This document shows positions 1 to 8,289 of a DNA stretch of 64,000 nt, piece by piece (within the stretch, counting starts at the first letter, position 1; the number at the start of each line of letters is the position of its first letter). The notes under the pieces are model-generated. The model ran no database searches. It worked only from the letters and a program-made list of their open reading frames with translations, and was not told the DNA's origin. Position numbers and translations under genes: made by a program. Location: positions 620,001-684,000 of the forward strand of contig CAVOGY010000007.1 in the NCBI GenBank assembly GCA_963695675.1, written 5' to 3'. The stretch is from DASUPK01 sp963695675. GTDB taxonomy: Bacteria > Actinomycetota > Thermoleophilia > Solirubrobacterales > 70-9.

Positions 1-411
1 CGATATGCCGTCCGGTGGGGCGCCCGGGCCGCCAGCCTCGGGTCGAGGTCGGGGGCCTTGCCGGCCCTCCGACGCGACCGCCGCCGCGTCACCCCGCTGC
101 AACTGCTTCAGGTGCTCGCGAACCCGCGGAAGCATCACGTCGCAGTCGTGGATCTCGCCGAGGATGTCCTGCAGGTCCCGCGCCCGCCTCCGCGCCGTAT
201 CGGCCGGCTTCCCGAAGGCGAATCCCGTCACCTCGAGGACGTAGCGGAGCCGCTTGGCCGCGATCCGCATGTCGTGCTGGGCCTTCATCTTGCCGTCCAG
301 CGCGCGAGGAGCGAAGGACTTCATCTCGTCGAGCCTGACCTGAATGATCCGGGCGGCGTTCTCGCCGAGCGAGTGCGAGGGGTCGAGCTTCTTGACCGGC
401 CTGGCCTTCAT
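1..411 (-). CDS. CHAD domain protein, C-terminal half (partial, runs off the left edge)
   Basis: The 137 codons visible begin with ATG at 411 and continue past the left edge. They contain the second signature of a CHAD domain, QHDMRIAAKRLRY near residue 36, followed by a LQDILGEIHDCDVM block. In usual CHAD proteins these make up the second helical bundle. CHAD domains bind polyphosphate through conserved His/Arg/Lys residues. The start overlaps the stop of the preceding CHAD gene in an ATGA arrangement, so the two are probably co-translated and may form one domain from two chains. It closes a leftward run starting at pstS, in keeping with polyphosphate metabolism. Confidence 0.75.
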   Translation of the reverse strand, partial: MKARPVKKLDPSHSLGENAARIIQVRLDEMKSFAPRALDGKMKAQHDMRIAAKRLRYVLEVTGFAFGKPADTARRRARDLQDILGEIHDCDVMLPRVREHLKQLQRGDAAAVASEGRQGPRPRPEAGGPGAPPDGIS

Positions 412-896
412 GCAGCCACCTCGCTTCGCGCCGTGGCGACCAGCTCGTCCAGACTCGCGCGCAGCTCCGCCAGGTTGGGCCCGTCGACGAGCGGCGCCAG
501 CTCACGGTTCGCGTCGTCCTGCTCGGTGCGGAACTGCTCGATCAGAGATCCGACTCCGCGGCGGTCGGGCGCCGGCATCTGGTCGGTGAAGGCATGCAGG
601 GCAGCGATCGCGACGTCGCGGTCGCGTCGCTCGCCGAGCGCATCGGCGAGGCGCTTCACCTCGGCAAGCGCCTGGCTATAGGGCTTGTCGGGAAAGCACG
701 GCTCGAAGATCTCGAGCGCCGCCCGGAGGCGGCGCGTCGCGACCCTCATGTCGTGCACCCGCTCAATGTCGCCCGTGTCCAGCACTCCAGGCGCGTTCTC
801 GGTGAGCTCCGCAGCGCGCACCGAGACGATCTTCGCGGCCGCCTCGGCGTATGAGTCGTCGGCAGTCAGGTCTGGGATTGACTTGGCCTTCGCCAC
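408..896 (-). CDS. CHAD domain protein, N-terminal half
   Basis: This 162-residue protein carries the first CHAD signature only: VHDMRVATRRLRAALEIF around residue 48, then an RLADALGERRDRDVA block. The basic residues of these helices line the polyphosphate groove in known CHAD structures. The usual second half is missing and is encoded by the next, overlapping gene. It lies 47 bases after ppx, so it may be the seventh gene of the pst operon. A single-base assembly error could produce a false split, but the clean ATGA junction and the plausible start of the second gene argue for two real chains. Confidence 0.8.
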   Translation of the reverse strand: MAKAKSIPDLTADDSYAEAAAKIVSVRAAELTENAPGVLDTGDIERVHDMRVATRRLRAALEIFEPCFPDKPYSQALAEVKRLADALGERRDRDVAIAALHAFTDQMPAPDRRGVGSLIEQFRTEQDDANRELAPLVDGPNLAELRASLDELVATARSEVAA

Positions 897-943
897 GGCA
901 GGCTGAACACGCTACCGCGACCGCCGTCCCAAACCAAGAAAAA

Positions 944-1852
944 TCAGGCGGCGAGCTTCTCTCGGGAGCCGTTCTCCTTGCCGTTGAGCAGGGTGAGGAT
1001 GATCCCCTCGCGCAACCCGCCCTTCCCGATCTGGAGTGGCTGGCCCAGCATCTGGGAGAACTTCTCCAGCAGGAGGACCCCGGCGGGCAGCAGCTTGACA
1101 CGACGAGAGTCGAGCTCGAAGCGCTTGGCGACGTCGTAGATCTCGTCGCTGGAGAGCACACGTACCGCGCGCTCGAGCGTCTCGTACTCGAGCACGGCGC
1201 CCACCAGCGTCCGCAGCGACGTGGCGCTGCCGCCGACCGCGACCGCCTGGTCGGGATGCTCGAGCTCGATGTTCTCGAAGAAGTCAGCGATGTGGTCGCG
1301 CAGCTCGCGGATCTCGGATGCCGAGGGCGGATCGGACTCCAGATGGTCCTCCGTCAGGGACCCGGAGCCGATCTTGAACGACTTCACCTCGGTGACCCCA
1401 TCGGGGACGATGCCGTAGATCACCTCGGAGGAGCCGCCTCCGACGTCCACGACGGCGATCGTCCCCTGAACTGGATGGCCCAGTGACTTGGTCGCCCCGA
1501 TGAAGGCGAAGCGGCCCTCTTCCTCCTCGTCGAGCACGTCGACCTCGACCCCGGCGATCTCCTCGATCTCCTGGACGACCTTGTCACGGTTCTTCGCCTC
1601 ACGGATCGCGGCCGTCGCCACCGTCTTCACCACCTCAGCTCCCATCTCCTGGGCGAGCCGCACCTGCGTGCTCACCACGTCTGCGACCTCCGCGATCTTC
1701 TCCGCCGTGATCTCGCCGTTCTTCGACGCCCCCTTGCCGATCCGGGTGTAGGCGCGCTGCTCCATCACCTTGCGAAGCTGTCCCTCCTCCGGCTCCGCAA
1801 CCAGCAGTCGGGTGGTGTTGGAGCCGATGTCGATCGCCCCGCAGAGCATCAC
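944..1852 (-). CDS. ppx: exopolyphosphatase / Ppx-GppA family phosphatase
   Basis: A 302-residue protein of the ASKHA fold. It has the phosphate-1 motif AIDIGSNTTRLLVAE at the N-terminus, KTVATAAIREAKN near residue 80, and the phosphate-2 motif DVGGGSSEV near residue 137. The length fits the short two-domain Ppx without the C-terminal HD extension of E. coli Ppx. Family members hydrolyse terminal phosphates of polyphosphate or pppGpp in the cytoplasm. It follows phoU by 11 bases and precedes the CHAD genes by 47, so it is probably transcribed with the phosphate transporter. Confidence 0.93.
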   Translation of the reverse strand: MMLCGAIDIGSNTTRLLVAEPEEGQLRKVMEQRAYTRIGKGASKNGEITAEKIAEVADVVSTQVRLAQEMGAEVVKTVATAAIREAKNRDKVVQEIEEIAGVEVDVLDEEEEGRFAFIGATKSLGHPVQGTIAVVDVGGGSSEVIYGIVPDGVTEVKSFKIGSGSLTEDHLESDPPSASEIRELRDHIADFFENIELEHPDQAVAVGGSATSLRTLVGAVLEYETLERAVRVLSSDEIYDVAKRFELDSRRVKLLPAGVLLLEKFSQMLGQPLQIGKGGLREGIILTLLNGKENGSREKLAA

Positions 1853-1863
1853 CCGGGATTCTC

Positions 1864-2562
1864 TCAGGGCGCGCGGACCACCCCTTCCGGGTGGGACGCG
1901 TCCTCGAACTCACGGAAGAGCCCGGTGACGACGAAGGCGACCTGCTCGCCGATGTCGACGGCGTTGTCGCCGATCCGCTCGAGCGCACGGGCGACCAGCA
2001 TCATCGTCATCGCCCACTCGCGGGTGTCCTGGTCTTCCCCGACCTGGACCGCGATCTGGAAGCACTCCTTGTTCAGGTTGTCGATCAGGTCGTCCTGGCG
2101 GACCAGATCCCGTGCGAGCTCGACGTCACGCCGCTCGAACGCCTTCTTCGCCTGGGAGAGCATCGAGCGCGCCTGCTTCCCCATCAGCAGGATCCGCTCG
2201 ATCATCTCCGAGTGCTGCGGGGCGTCGTGCCCCGTGAGCGGGATGACCTTGGAGATGTTCACGCACTGATCGCCCATGCGCTCGATCGAATGCATCACGT
2301 GGAGCAGGGCCGAGATCAATCTCAAATCGGTGGCGACCGGCGCCTGTGTGGCGAGCAGCGTGAGGATCTCCTGATGGACCTCGAGGTACCGCCCATCGAT
2401 CCGGTCGTCGTCTGCGATCACCAGCTCGGCGAGCTCCGAGTCCTTGTGCTCGACCGCCTCCATGGTCCGGTCGAGGGAGGAGATGACGAGATCGATCGCC
2501 GAGAGAGCGCGCTGCTCGAGGTTGGCGAGCTCCTCCTGGTAGCTGAGGCGTACCTCCGCCAT
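1864..2562 (-). CDS. phoU: phosphate signalling protein PhoU
   Basis: A 232-residue, all-helical protein with two PhoU repeats (about residues 15-105 and 120-210). Each has an acidic metal-binding patch, for example DDRIDGRY in the first repeat and ALERIGDNAVDIGEQ in the second. PhoU links the PstSCAB transporter to the PhoR/PhoB pair and limits phosphate uptake. Its ATG shares one base with the pstB stop (TGATG), so translation is probably coupled. Confidence 0.95.
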   Translation of the reverse strand: MAEVRLSYQEELANLEQRALSAIDLVISSLDRTMEAVEHKDSELAELVIADDDRIDGRYLEVHQEILTLLATQAPVATDLRLISALLHVMHSIERMGDQCVNISKVIPLTGHDAPQHSEMIERILLMGKQARSMLSQAKKAFERRDVELARDLVRQDDLIDNLNKECFQIAVQVGEDQDTREWAMTMMLVARALERIGDNAVDIGEQVAFVVTGLFREFEDASHPEGVVRAP

Positions 2563-3407
2563 CAGCCGAACCTTCCGCTGACGTAGTCCTCGGTCTCCTT
2601 CTTGCCGGGGTTGGTGAACATCTGCTCGGTCGGGCCCATCTCGACCAGACGTCCGGGCTTCCCGCTCGCCTCGAGGTTGAAGAAGGCCGTCATGTCGCTG
2701 GCGCGAGCCGCCTGCTGCATATTGTGGGTGACGATCACGATCGTGTAGCGCGTCTTCAGGTCCTCGATCAGATCTTCGATCGCCAGCGTCGCGATCGGGT
2801 CGAGGGCGGAGCAGGGCTCGTCCATGAGCAGCACCTCCGGCTCGACCGCGATCGCCCGTGCGATGCAGAGGCGCTGCTGCTGGCCCCCGGAGAGGCCCGA
2901 GCCGGGACGGTCGAGGCGATCCTTGACCTCCTCCCAGAGGTGCGCGCTGCGCAGCGAGCGCTCGACGATCGCGTCCTTCTCGGACTTCTTGATCCCGCGC
3001 CGGTTGAGCGTGAGGCCGGCGGCGACGTTCTCGTACACCGACATGGTCGGAAAGGGATTGGGCGCCTGGAAGACCATGCCGACCAGCCGCCGGACCTCCA
3101 CCGGATCGACGTTCGATGCGTAGATGTCATGGCCGTCCAGGCTGATCTCCCCGGTGACGCTTGCGCCCGGGGTGAGCTCGTGCATTCGGTTGAGCGACCG
3201 CAGCATCGTTGTCTTCCCGCAGCCGGACGAGCCGATCAGGGCGGTGACCTGGTTCGCCTCGATCGTCATCGTCACGTCCTGCACGGCGTGCAACTTGGTG
3301 TAGTAGAGATCGACGTCCTTTACTTCGAAGCGCTTCGCCACGCGCTCGACCCTAGTGGTCTCCTTCTTTCTGGAAGCGGCCGCCGCGGGGGTGACATCGG
3401 GCGTCAC
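2562..3407 (-). CDS. pstB: phosphate ABC transporter ATP-binding protein PstB
   Basis: The ATPase domain is complete: Walker A GSSGCGKTT, Q-loop VFQAPNPF, signature LSGGQQQR, Walker B VLLMDEP and switch His in VTHN. The GTG at 3407 adds an Ala/Lys-rich leader of about 22 residues before the conserved RFEVKDVDLYY start, and it has no good ribosome site. An ATG at 3453 follows a strong AGGAGA site but opens another frame that stops after 33 codons. Either that ATG is the true start and one base is wrong, or translation starts at 3407 or at GTG 3341. PstB drives import through PstA and PstC. Confidence 0.93.
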   Translation of the reverse strand: MTPDVTPAAAASRKKETTRVERVAKRFEVKDVDLYYTKLHAVQDVTMTIEANQVTALIGSSGCGKTTMLRSLNRMHELTPGASVTGEISLDGHDIYASNVDPVEVRRLVGMVFQAPNPFPTMSVYENVAAGLTLNRRGIKKSEKDAIVERSLRSAHLWEEVKDRLDRPGSGLSGGQQQRLCIARAIAVEPEVLLMDEPCSALDPIATLAIEDLIEDLKTRYTIVIVTHNMQQAARASDMTAFFNLEASGKPGRLVEMGPTEQMFTNPGKKETEDYVSGRFG

Positions 3408-3492
3408 GGTCGGGGAGGTTCTGGTCGATCCTCTGTTGTGCGGTCTCCGGCATGTCTCTCCTATCGCTGGTCAAAGTCTGTACTCACGCGGG

Positions 3493-4596
3493 CTAGCGCA
3501 GGTCGGTTCCGAATCGGCGGTAGATCCAGCGGGCGATCAGGCTGAGCAGCATCACCAGCACGATCAGCGTGAGCGCCGCGGCCCACGCCTTGTCATAGGA
3601 CGCCTGAACGTCCACCCCTGGGTCCTTGTACTCGCTGTAGGCGTAGACGGCGAGGTTCTGCATCCGGCCGTTGAAGGGGTCCGTGTTGACGGAGTCGATC
3701 ACTCCGGTGGTTACCAGGAGGGGCGCTGTCTCGCCGATCACCCGCGCCACCGCCAGCATCACGCCGGTCACCAGACCGGCGAGTGCCGTCGGCAGGACGA
3801 TCCGCAGCACCACCTTCCACTTCGGGGTTCCGAGCGCGTAGGCGGCCTCGCGGAGATGGTTGGGAACGATCTTGAGGATCTCCTCCGATGTCCGGATCAC
3901 GATCGGGATCATCAGGACCGACAGCGCGACCGAGCCGATGATGCCCAAGCGGATCCCGGGTCCGAGGAAGATCGCGAAGAGGGCGTACGCGAAGAGGCCG
4001 GCGACGATCGAGGGGATGCCGGTCATCACGTCCACGAAGAAGGTGAGTGCCCTGCGCAGCCGGCCGGTCCCGTACTCGTTCAGGTAGACGGCGGCCATGA
4101 TCCCGATCGGTACGGAGATCAGGGTGGCCACGCCGGTGATGACCAGCGTTCCGATGATCGCATGCTCCGCGCCACCGCCGGACCCGATGACGCCGCGGGC
4201 GGAGTCCGAGAAGAACCCACCGTCGAAGCGGGCGGCGCCCCGCTTGACCACCTCGTAGAGCAGGGAGATCAGCGGCGCCACGGCGATGCCGAAGCCGGCC
4301 GCGATCCCGAGGGTGACCAGGCGGTCCTTGGCCTCTCGGCGCCCCTCGGTGAGCCTCGACCAGATGTAGCCGGTCGGGAGCGCGAGCGCGAACGTGATGA
4401 CGAAGAGCAGGACGAGCGTGAAGCCGCCGGTGGCCAGCAGGACGGCGAGCGAGACCAGCGCGCACGCGCCGACCACCGCCTGCAGGAACCAGCGCGGAAG
4501 CGTGCCGCCCGCCAGGGTCGGCCCGCCGAGCGGCGAGATCATCTCGGCCGGGTCGTAGGCGGCCGCTACGTTCTCTCTCGGTGTCTCGTCAGCCAT
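3493..4596 (-). CDS. pstA: phosphate ABC transporter permease PstA
   Basis: A 367-residue integral membrane protein with a MetI-type permease domain in its C-terminal two thirds. The cytoplasmic EAA loop reads EAAYALGTPKWKVVLRIVLP. The N-terminal 100 residues add extra hydrophobic segments before the canonical core, making it longer than E. coli PstA (about 296 residues). It starts 3 bases after the pstC stop and is followed by an 85-base gap before pstB. It partners PstC in forming the phosphate channel. Confidence 0.94.
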   Translation of the reverse strand: MADETPRENVAAAYDPAEMISPLGGPTLAGGTLPRWFLQAVVGACALVSLAVLLATGGFTLVLLFVITFALALPTGYIWSRLTEGRREAKDRLVTLGIAAGFGIAVAPLISLLYEVVKRGAARFDGGFFSDSARGVIGSGGGAEHAIIGTLVITGVATLISVPIGIMAAVYLNEYGTGRLRRALTFFVDVMTGIPSIVAGLFAYALFAIFLGPGIRLGIIGSVALSVLMIPIVIRTSEEILKIVPNHLREAAYALGTPKWKVVLRIVLPTALAGLVTGVMLAVARVIGETAPLLVTTGVIDSVNTDPFNGRMQNLAVYAYSEYKDPGVDVQASYDKAWAAALTLIVLVMLLSLIARWIYRRFGTDLR

Positions 4597-4599
4597 GGG

Positions 4600-5557
4600 T
4601 CACTGGACGTTCGAGCGGGCGATGACCAGGCGGGCGATCATGTTGACGACGAGGGTGATCCCGAAGAGGACCAGGCCCGATGCGATCAGGGCGTTCACGT
4701 CGATGCCCGATGACTCCGGGAACTTCAGCGCGATGTTCGCCGCGATCGGGGTCGGGTTCTCCTGGCTGACCAGGTCGAAGCTGACGATCCCCGAGACCGA
4801 GAGGATGATCGTCACGGCCATCGTCTCTCCCAGTGCGCGCCCCAGCCCCAGCATCGACCCGCTGATCACGGCCGACTTCCCGAAGGGGAGGACGACCATC
4901 CGGATCATCTCCCAGCGCGTCGCACCGAGGGCCATGGCACCCTCCTCGAGCCTCCGTGGCGTCTGAGCAAAGACTTCCCGGGACACCGCGGAGACGATCG
5001 GCAGGATCATCACCGCGAGCACGAGTCCCGCCGTCAGCATGGTCCGGCCCGTAACGGACGCCGGTCCGCCGAACAGCGGGATCCAACCGAGCTTGGCGAC
5101 CAGCCAGTCGAGGATCGGCACCATCGCGGGACCGAGCACGAAGATCCCCCAGAGCCCGTAGACGATGCTGGGGATCGCGGCGAGCAGATCCACCGTGTAG
5201 GCCAGGGTGTTCGCGATGCGGCGCGGGGCGATGTGGCTGATGAAGAGCGCCACGGCGACCGCCAGTGGGACGGCGATGACCACCGCGACGACCGCCGCCA
5301 GGACCGTGCCGAAGGCGAGCGGCGCAATGTAGTCGACCAGAGCTCTTGCCGTCGGGCAGGTCCGCCGGGCTCGCGGTCACCGCCGGCGCCGACTTGATGA
5401 TCAGAAACACCGCGACCCCGCCCAGGATCGCCAGCACCGTCACCGCCGCGATCACGGTGGCATTGGAGAAGATCCGGTCGCCGGGCCGCCGACGGCCGCC
5501 GGTTGCCGAGGCGAGGATCCCGCCGGCCTGCGTTGTGGTTTCGGTGTGCGCTTCCAC
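4600..5557 (-). CDS. pstC: phosphate ABC transporter permease PstC, frame broken near 5341-5345
   Basis: Two frames together give a full PstC. The first (5557 to about 5342) encodes the N-terminus with one membrane segment, ending in SPADLPDGKS. The second (5340 to 4600) resumes at LVDYIAPLAFGTVLAAVV and holds the permease core, with EAA loop EGAMALGATRWEMIRMVVLP and the GRALGETMAV segment. One extra base (or two missing) around 5341 separates them. Without a correction, translation could only restart at GTG 5283. All core residues are intact, so I suspect a sequence error over a dead gene. Confidence 0.85.
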
Positions 5558-5574
5558 TCAGATCGAAGATGAGT

Positions 5575-5606
5575 GGAGGGCCCCGCGCCGAGGCGCGGGG
5601 CCCTCC
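5575..5606 (-). terminator. GC-rich hairpin between pstS and pstC
   Basis: A perfect 15-bp inverted repeat with a 2-base centre (arms 5575-5589 and 5592-5606) lies between the pstS stop and the pstC start. No T-run follows on the leftward strand, so it is more likely a processing or stabilising hairpin, or a leaky terminator, that keeps pstS mRNA more abundant than the permease genes. Confidence 0.55.
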
Positions 5607-5648
5607 GGTCGAACCTTCGGCTCTCTCGTGCGGAAGAGCACCGTCAGA

Positions 5649-6740
5649 TCAGCCGCCGATCGCGTCGATGGCCGGTGTGTCCTCCTTCTTGATCCCGGGC
5701 GGGATCGGAGCCGAGCCGGCGTTCTGCTGAGCCAGCTGCTGGCCCTCGTCGCTGATGATGAAGTTGAAGTAGGCCTTGACGAGATCGGTCGTCTCGGTCG
5801 AGTCGTACTTCGTGCAGCCCATCAGGTAGGAGACCAGCAGCACCGGGTAGGCGCTCGGGTCGGTCGGCGTGCGCTGGACCGTGTAGGCGAACACATTCTT
5901 GCCCTGGCTCAGCTGCGGGTCCTTCTGCGACTGGTCGAAGTCGGTGGAGGCACCCTGAGCGCTCGGGGCGACGTAGGTGTTCCCGACCTTGACCTTGGCG
6001 ACGCCGAGGTCACCGGCCTGGCTCTCATCCGCGTAGCCGATCGTGCCCTCGCCGGCCTTGACGGCCTGGACCAACCCAGAAGTCTGGGCACCGGACTCGC
6101 CGCTCTGCAGGGGCCAGCTGCTGTCGGGCTCGTCGGTCCAGACACTTGGCGCAGCCTCATGGAGGTAGTCCGTGAAGTTCGCCGTGGTCCCGGACTCGTC
6201 CGAGCGATGCACCGGGGTGATCGTCGTGTCGGGCAGGTTCGCCCCTGGGTTGTCAGCCGCGATGGCGGGGTCGTTCCACTTCGTAATCTCGCCCCTGAAG
6301 ATCTTCGCGGTCACGTCGGGCGACAGCTGCAGGCTGTCGACACCAGGGAGGTTGTAGATGATCGCGATCGCCGAGAGATAGTTCGGGATCTGGACGAGAT
6401 CGCCGCCGCCGCTCTGGCAGCGCTGGGTCGCCTTCGGCAGCTCGTCCGTGTCGAAGGGCGAGTCGCTGCCGGCGAAGGCCGTGTTGCCGCCCGCGATGAA
6501 CTGGTCGCGACCGCCGCCCGACCCGATCGGGTCGTACGAGATCGTGGCGCCCGAGTTCTCATCCTCGAACTTGGCAACCCAGGCCTCCTGCGCGGCCTGC
6601 TGAGCGCTCGAGCCAGCACCGGCGATGGTGCCGGAGGCGCCCGATGAGCCGCTGGCGCTGTCGTCACTTCCACCGCAGGCGGCGACGCCGACGGTCAGCA
6701 CGGCGGCGGCCGCCAGTGCGGGCCAAAGCTTCCTAGACAT
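5649..6740 (-). CDS. pstS: phosphate-binding lipoprotein PstS
   Basis: Starting at ATG 6740, the protein has a lipoprotein signal (MSRKLWP, hydrophobic stretch, lipobox VAAC), a Ser/Gly-rich linker and a periplasmic phosphate-binding domain with GAGSSAQQ, SDSPF and HRSDESGTT motifs that contact phosphate. The ATG follows an AGGAG ribosome site by about nine bases; an upstream in-frame start at 6821 would bury the signal peptide and is rejected. It is the first gene of the pst operon and has PHO boxes upstream. Confidence 0.96.
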   Translation of the reverse strand: MSRKLWPALAAAAVLTVGVAACGGSDDSASGSSGASGTIAGAGSSAQQAAQEAWVAKFEDENSGATISYDPIGSGGGRDQFIAGGNTAFAGSDSPFDTDELPKATQRCQSGGGDLVQIPNYLSAIAIIYNLPGVDSLQLSPDVTAKIFRGEITKWNDPAIAADNPGANLPDTTITPVHRSDESGTTANFTDYLHEAAPSVWTDEPDSSWPLQSGESGAQTSGLVQAVKAGEGTIGYADESQAGDLGVAKVKVGNTYVAPSAQGASTDFDQSQKDPQLSQGKNVFAYTVQRTPTDPSAYPVLLVSYLMGCTKYDSTETTDLVKAYFNFIISDEGQQLAQQNAGSAPIPPGIKKEDTPAIDAIGG

Positions 6741-6844
6741 TGCGTTGTTCTCCTTTTTTCGTGGTCGAGGCGGGAAGGGGGCCGGTCTCCGCTCCGCTTG
6801 CAATGCCAGCCAGCCTCTCAACGGCTCGAGGCGATCTTGTTACT

Positions 6845-6877
6845 TGCGTGTGGCGAGCGTGTGAAAAGCGTGTGAAC
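6845..6877 (-). promoter_or_regulatory. PHO box upstream of pstS (three 11-nt direct repeats)
   Basis: Read leftward, 6877-6867 is GTTCACACGCT, 6866-6856 is TTTCACACGCT and 6855-6845 is CGCCACACGCA. These are in-phase 11-nt repeats of the type bound by PhoP/PhoB in actinomycetes. A weak -10-like TAACAA (6842-6837) follows. The box is about 105 bases upstream of the pstS start. Confidence 0.8.
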
Positions 6878-6914
6878 GCCTGGAGGGAGAGCGGCCCCGG
6901 GCCGCGACGCCCGC

Positions 6915-7284
6915 TCAGGCCTGCGGGGAGAACCGGTAGCCGATGCCGGTGTGGGTGTGGATGAAGCGCCAGCCGGGGAGCGCCCGGTCGAGCTTCGCCC
7001 GCAGCCGGCCGACGTAGACGTCGACCGAGCGGTCGCTCTTGCGATAGCACCGACCCCAGACGGTCCGGTAGAGCTCCTCCCGCGTCATCACCCGGTCTGC
7101 GTTGTGGGCGAGCTCGGTGAGCAGCTGCAGCTCGCGCACGGTCAGGAGCCAGCGGGCGGCCGTCCACCAGCGCCGCGTGGTCAGCCGGCCGGATCTCGAG
7201 GCGGCCGGCGTAGACGGGAGACGGGTCCCGTCCGATGACGGGAGCCGTCGGCAGCTGGACCGGTCCGCCGTTCTCACCATCCAT
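6915..7284 (-). CDS. PhoB/OmpR-type winged-helix protein without receiver domain, frame broken near 7146-7150
   Basis: From ATG 7284 the first frame gives about 45 residues with GRLEIRPADHAALVDGRPL. A second frame, joined by removing one base near 7146-7149, continues LTVRELQLLTELAHN and RSVDVYVGRLRAKL to GYRFSPQA. Together they form one complete OmpR-type effector domain of about 120 residues. It has no phospho-acceptor domain, and the PHO box lies just upstream of the start, so no receiver was lost. The domain closely matches the C-terminal half of the neighbouring response regulator (shared IHTHxGIGYRF). It may modulate Pho control without phosphorylation. Confidence 0.75.
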
Positions 7285-7324
7285 GGCCCGCAGCTTCGCG
7301 CCGCGCGTCTCGAGGCGCGTTACG

Positions 7325-7346
7325 TTCGAGTGAACTTCTTGTGAAC
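7325..7346 (-). promoter_or_regulatory. PHO box upstream of the receiver-less winged-helix gene
   Basis: Read leftward, 7346-7336 is GTTCACAAGAA and 7335-7325 is GTTCACTCGAA, two adjacent 11-nt direct repeats. They are flanked by CGTTACG (7357-7351) and CGTAACG (7324-7318), an extra inverted pair. The box ends about 40 bases before the ATG. Confidence 0.8.
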
Positions 7347-7408
7347 GAGACGTAACGCGGGGCTAGTTACGCGAGAGCTCGGCGGCGGACGCCGCCTCGG
7401 TGGGCACA

Positions 7409-8186
7409 TCAACGGAGGGGTCGCGCTGACTCGAGTCGCCAGCTTCCTCCGGAAGCCGGCCCGGCGGACTCGCCATCGGCCGCCTCGGGATCGAAGCGAT
7501 AGCCGATACCGAAGTGAGTGTGGATGTAGCGCCAGCCCGGCGAGTGATTCTGAAGCTTTTGGCGAAGCTTGCGCACGAATACGTCGACCGACCGGTCGCC
7601 GTGGGCCATCGCGTATCCCCACACCTTCTGGTAGATCTCCTCGCGCTCGATCACCTGGCCCGGAACCTCGGCTAGCAGCTGGAGCAACTCGAACTCTCGG
7701 CGCGTCAGGCCGATGCTCTGGCCGCCGATGAAGGCCTGGAACTGGTCGGCGCGGATCTCGAGCTCGGCGTGCAGGACTGGCCAAGCGTCGAGGCGGACCT
7801 CCGAGCGCTTGCGGCGACGGACCACAGCCTCGATCCGCGCCATCACCTCTTCCGGGTGACAGGGCTTGGCAATCCAGTCGTCCGCCCCGAGCCGCAGGCC
7901 TCGGACCCGTTGCCGGACGGTCGACTGCGAGGTGCAGACGAGGACCCCGAGGCCCGGGATCGAGCCGCAGACCTTCGCGAGGAACTCCCAGCCCTGGGGA
8001 CCCATCGTCGAGATGTCGATCAGCAGGGCGTTCACCTTCATCGCCACCAGGTCGTCCACCGGCACGCTGCCCGGGAGCACCCGGTGCTTCCAGCCCGCCC
8101 CCTCGAGGCGCTTGCCGAGGACGGTGAGAAAGGCGCTGTCGGTGTCTATGACCGCCAGCCGGATTCGATCGCGCTTGTTCGGTCAT
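7409..8186 (-). CDS. response regulator, OmpR/PhoB family; frame broken at codon 5
   Basis: The product has a receiver domain (IRLAVIDTDSAFL, phospho-acceptor Asp in ALLIDIS, Lys in IAKPC), then a winged-helix effector with ELLQLLAEVPGQVIEREE and RSVDVFVRKLRQKL. ATG 8186 has a strong GGGGAGGG ribosome site, but after MTEQ one extra base near 8174 throws the frame; the receiver then reads on in the next frame. Otherwise only a start at GTG 8080 would remain and half the receiver would be lost. The context suggests the phosphate-starvation regulator. No sensor kinase gene lies in the window. Confidence 0.85.
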
Positions 8187-8289
8187 CTTGGCCCTCCCCT
8201 GGGGACCGTCCCCACTCCGGGACATTCCTCGTTCTCGTCGCGGCGGATGATAGGGCGGGCCGCGGCGCAGGGTCCCCTCCGCCGCGGCA

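Noticed and set aside
3421..3453. ATG at 3453 with a very good AGGAGA site as the pstB start
   Set aside because: It opens a different frame ending after 33 codons. Kept only as evidence that the pstB start or sequence here is uncertain.
3355..4713. A 452-codon open frame on the plus strand across pstA
   Set aside because: It is antisense to a fully conserved permease; the composition (Gly/Asp/Arg repeats) is what high-GC antisense frames look like. The same applies to long frames opposite NDH-2 (33815-35194) and the MFS gene (46234-47922).
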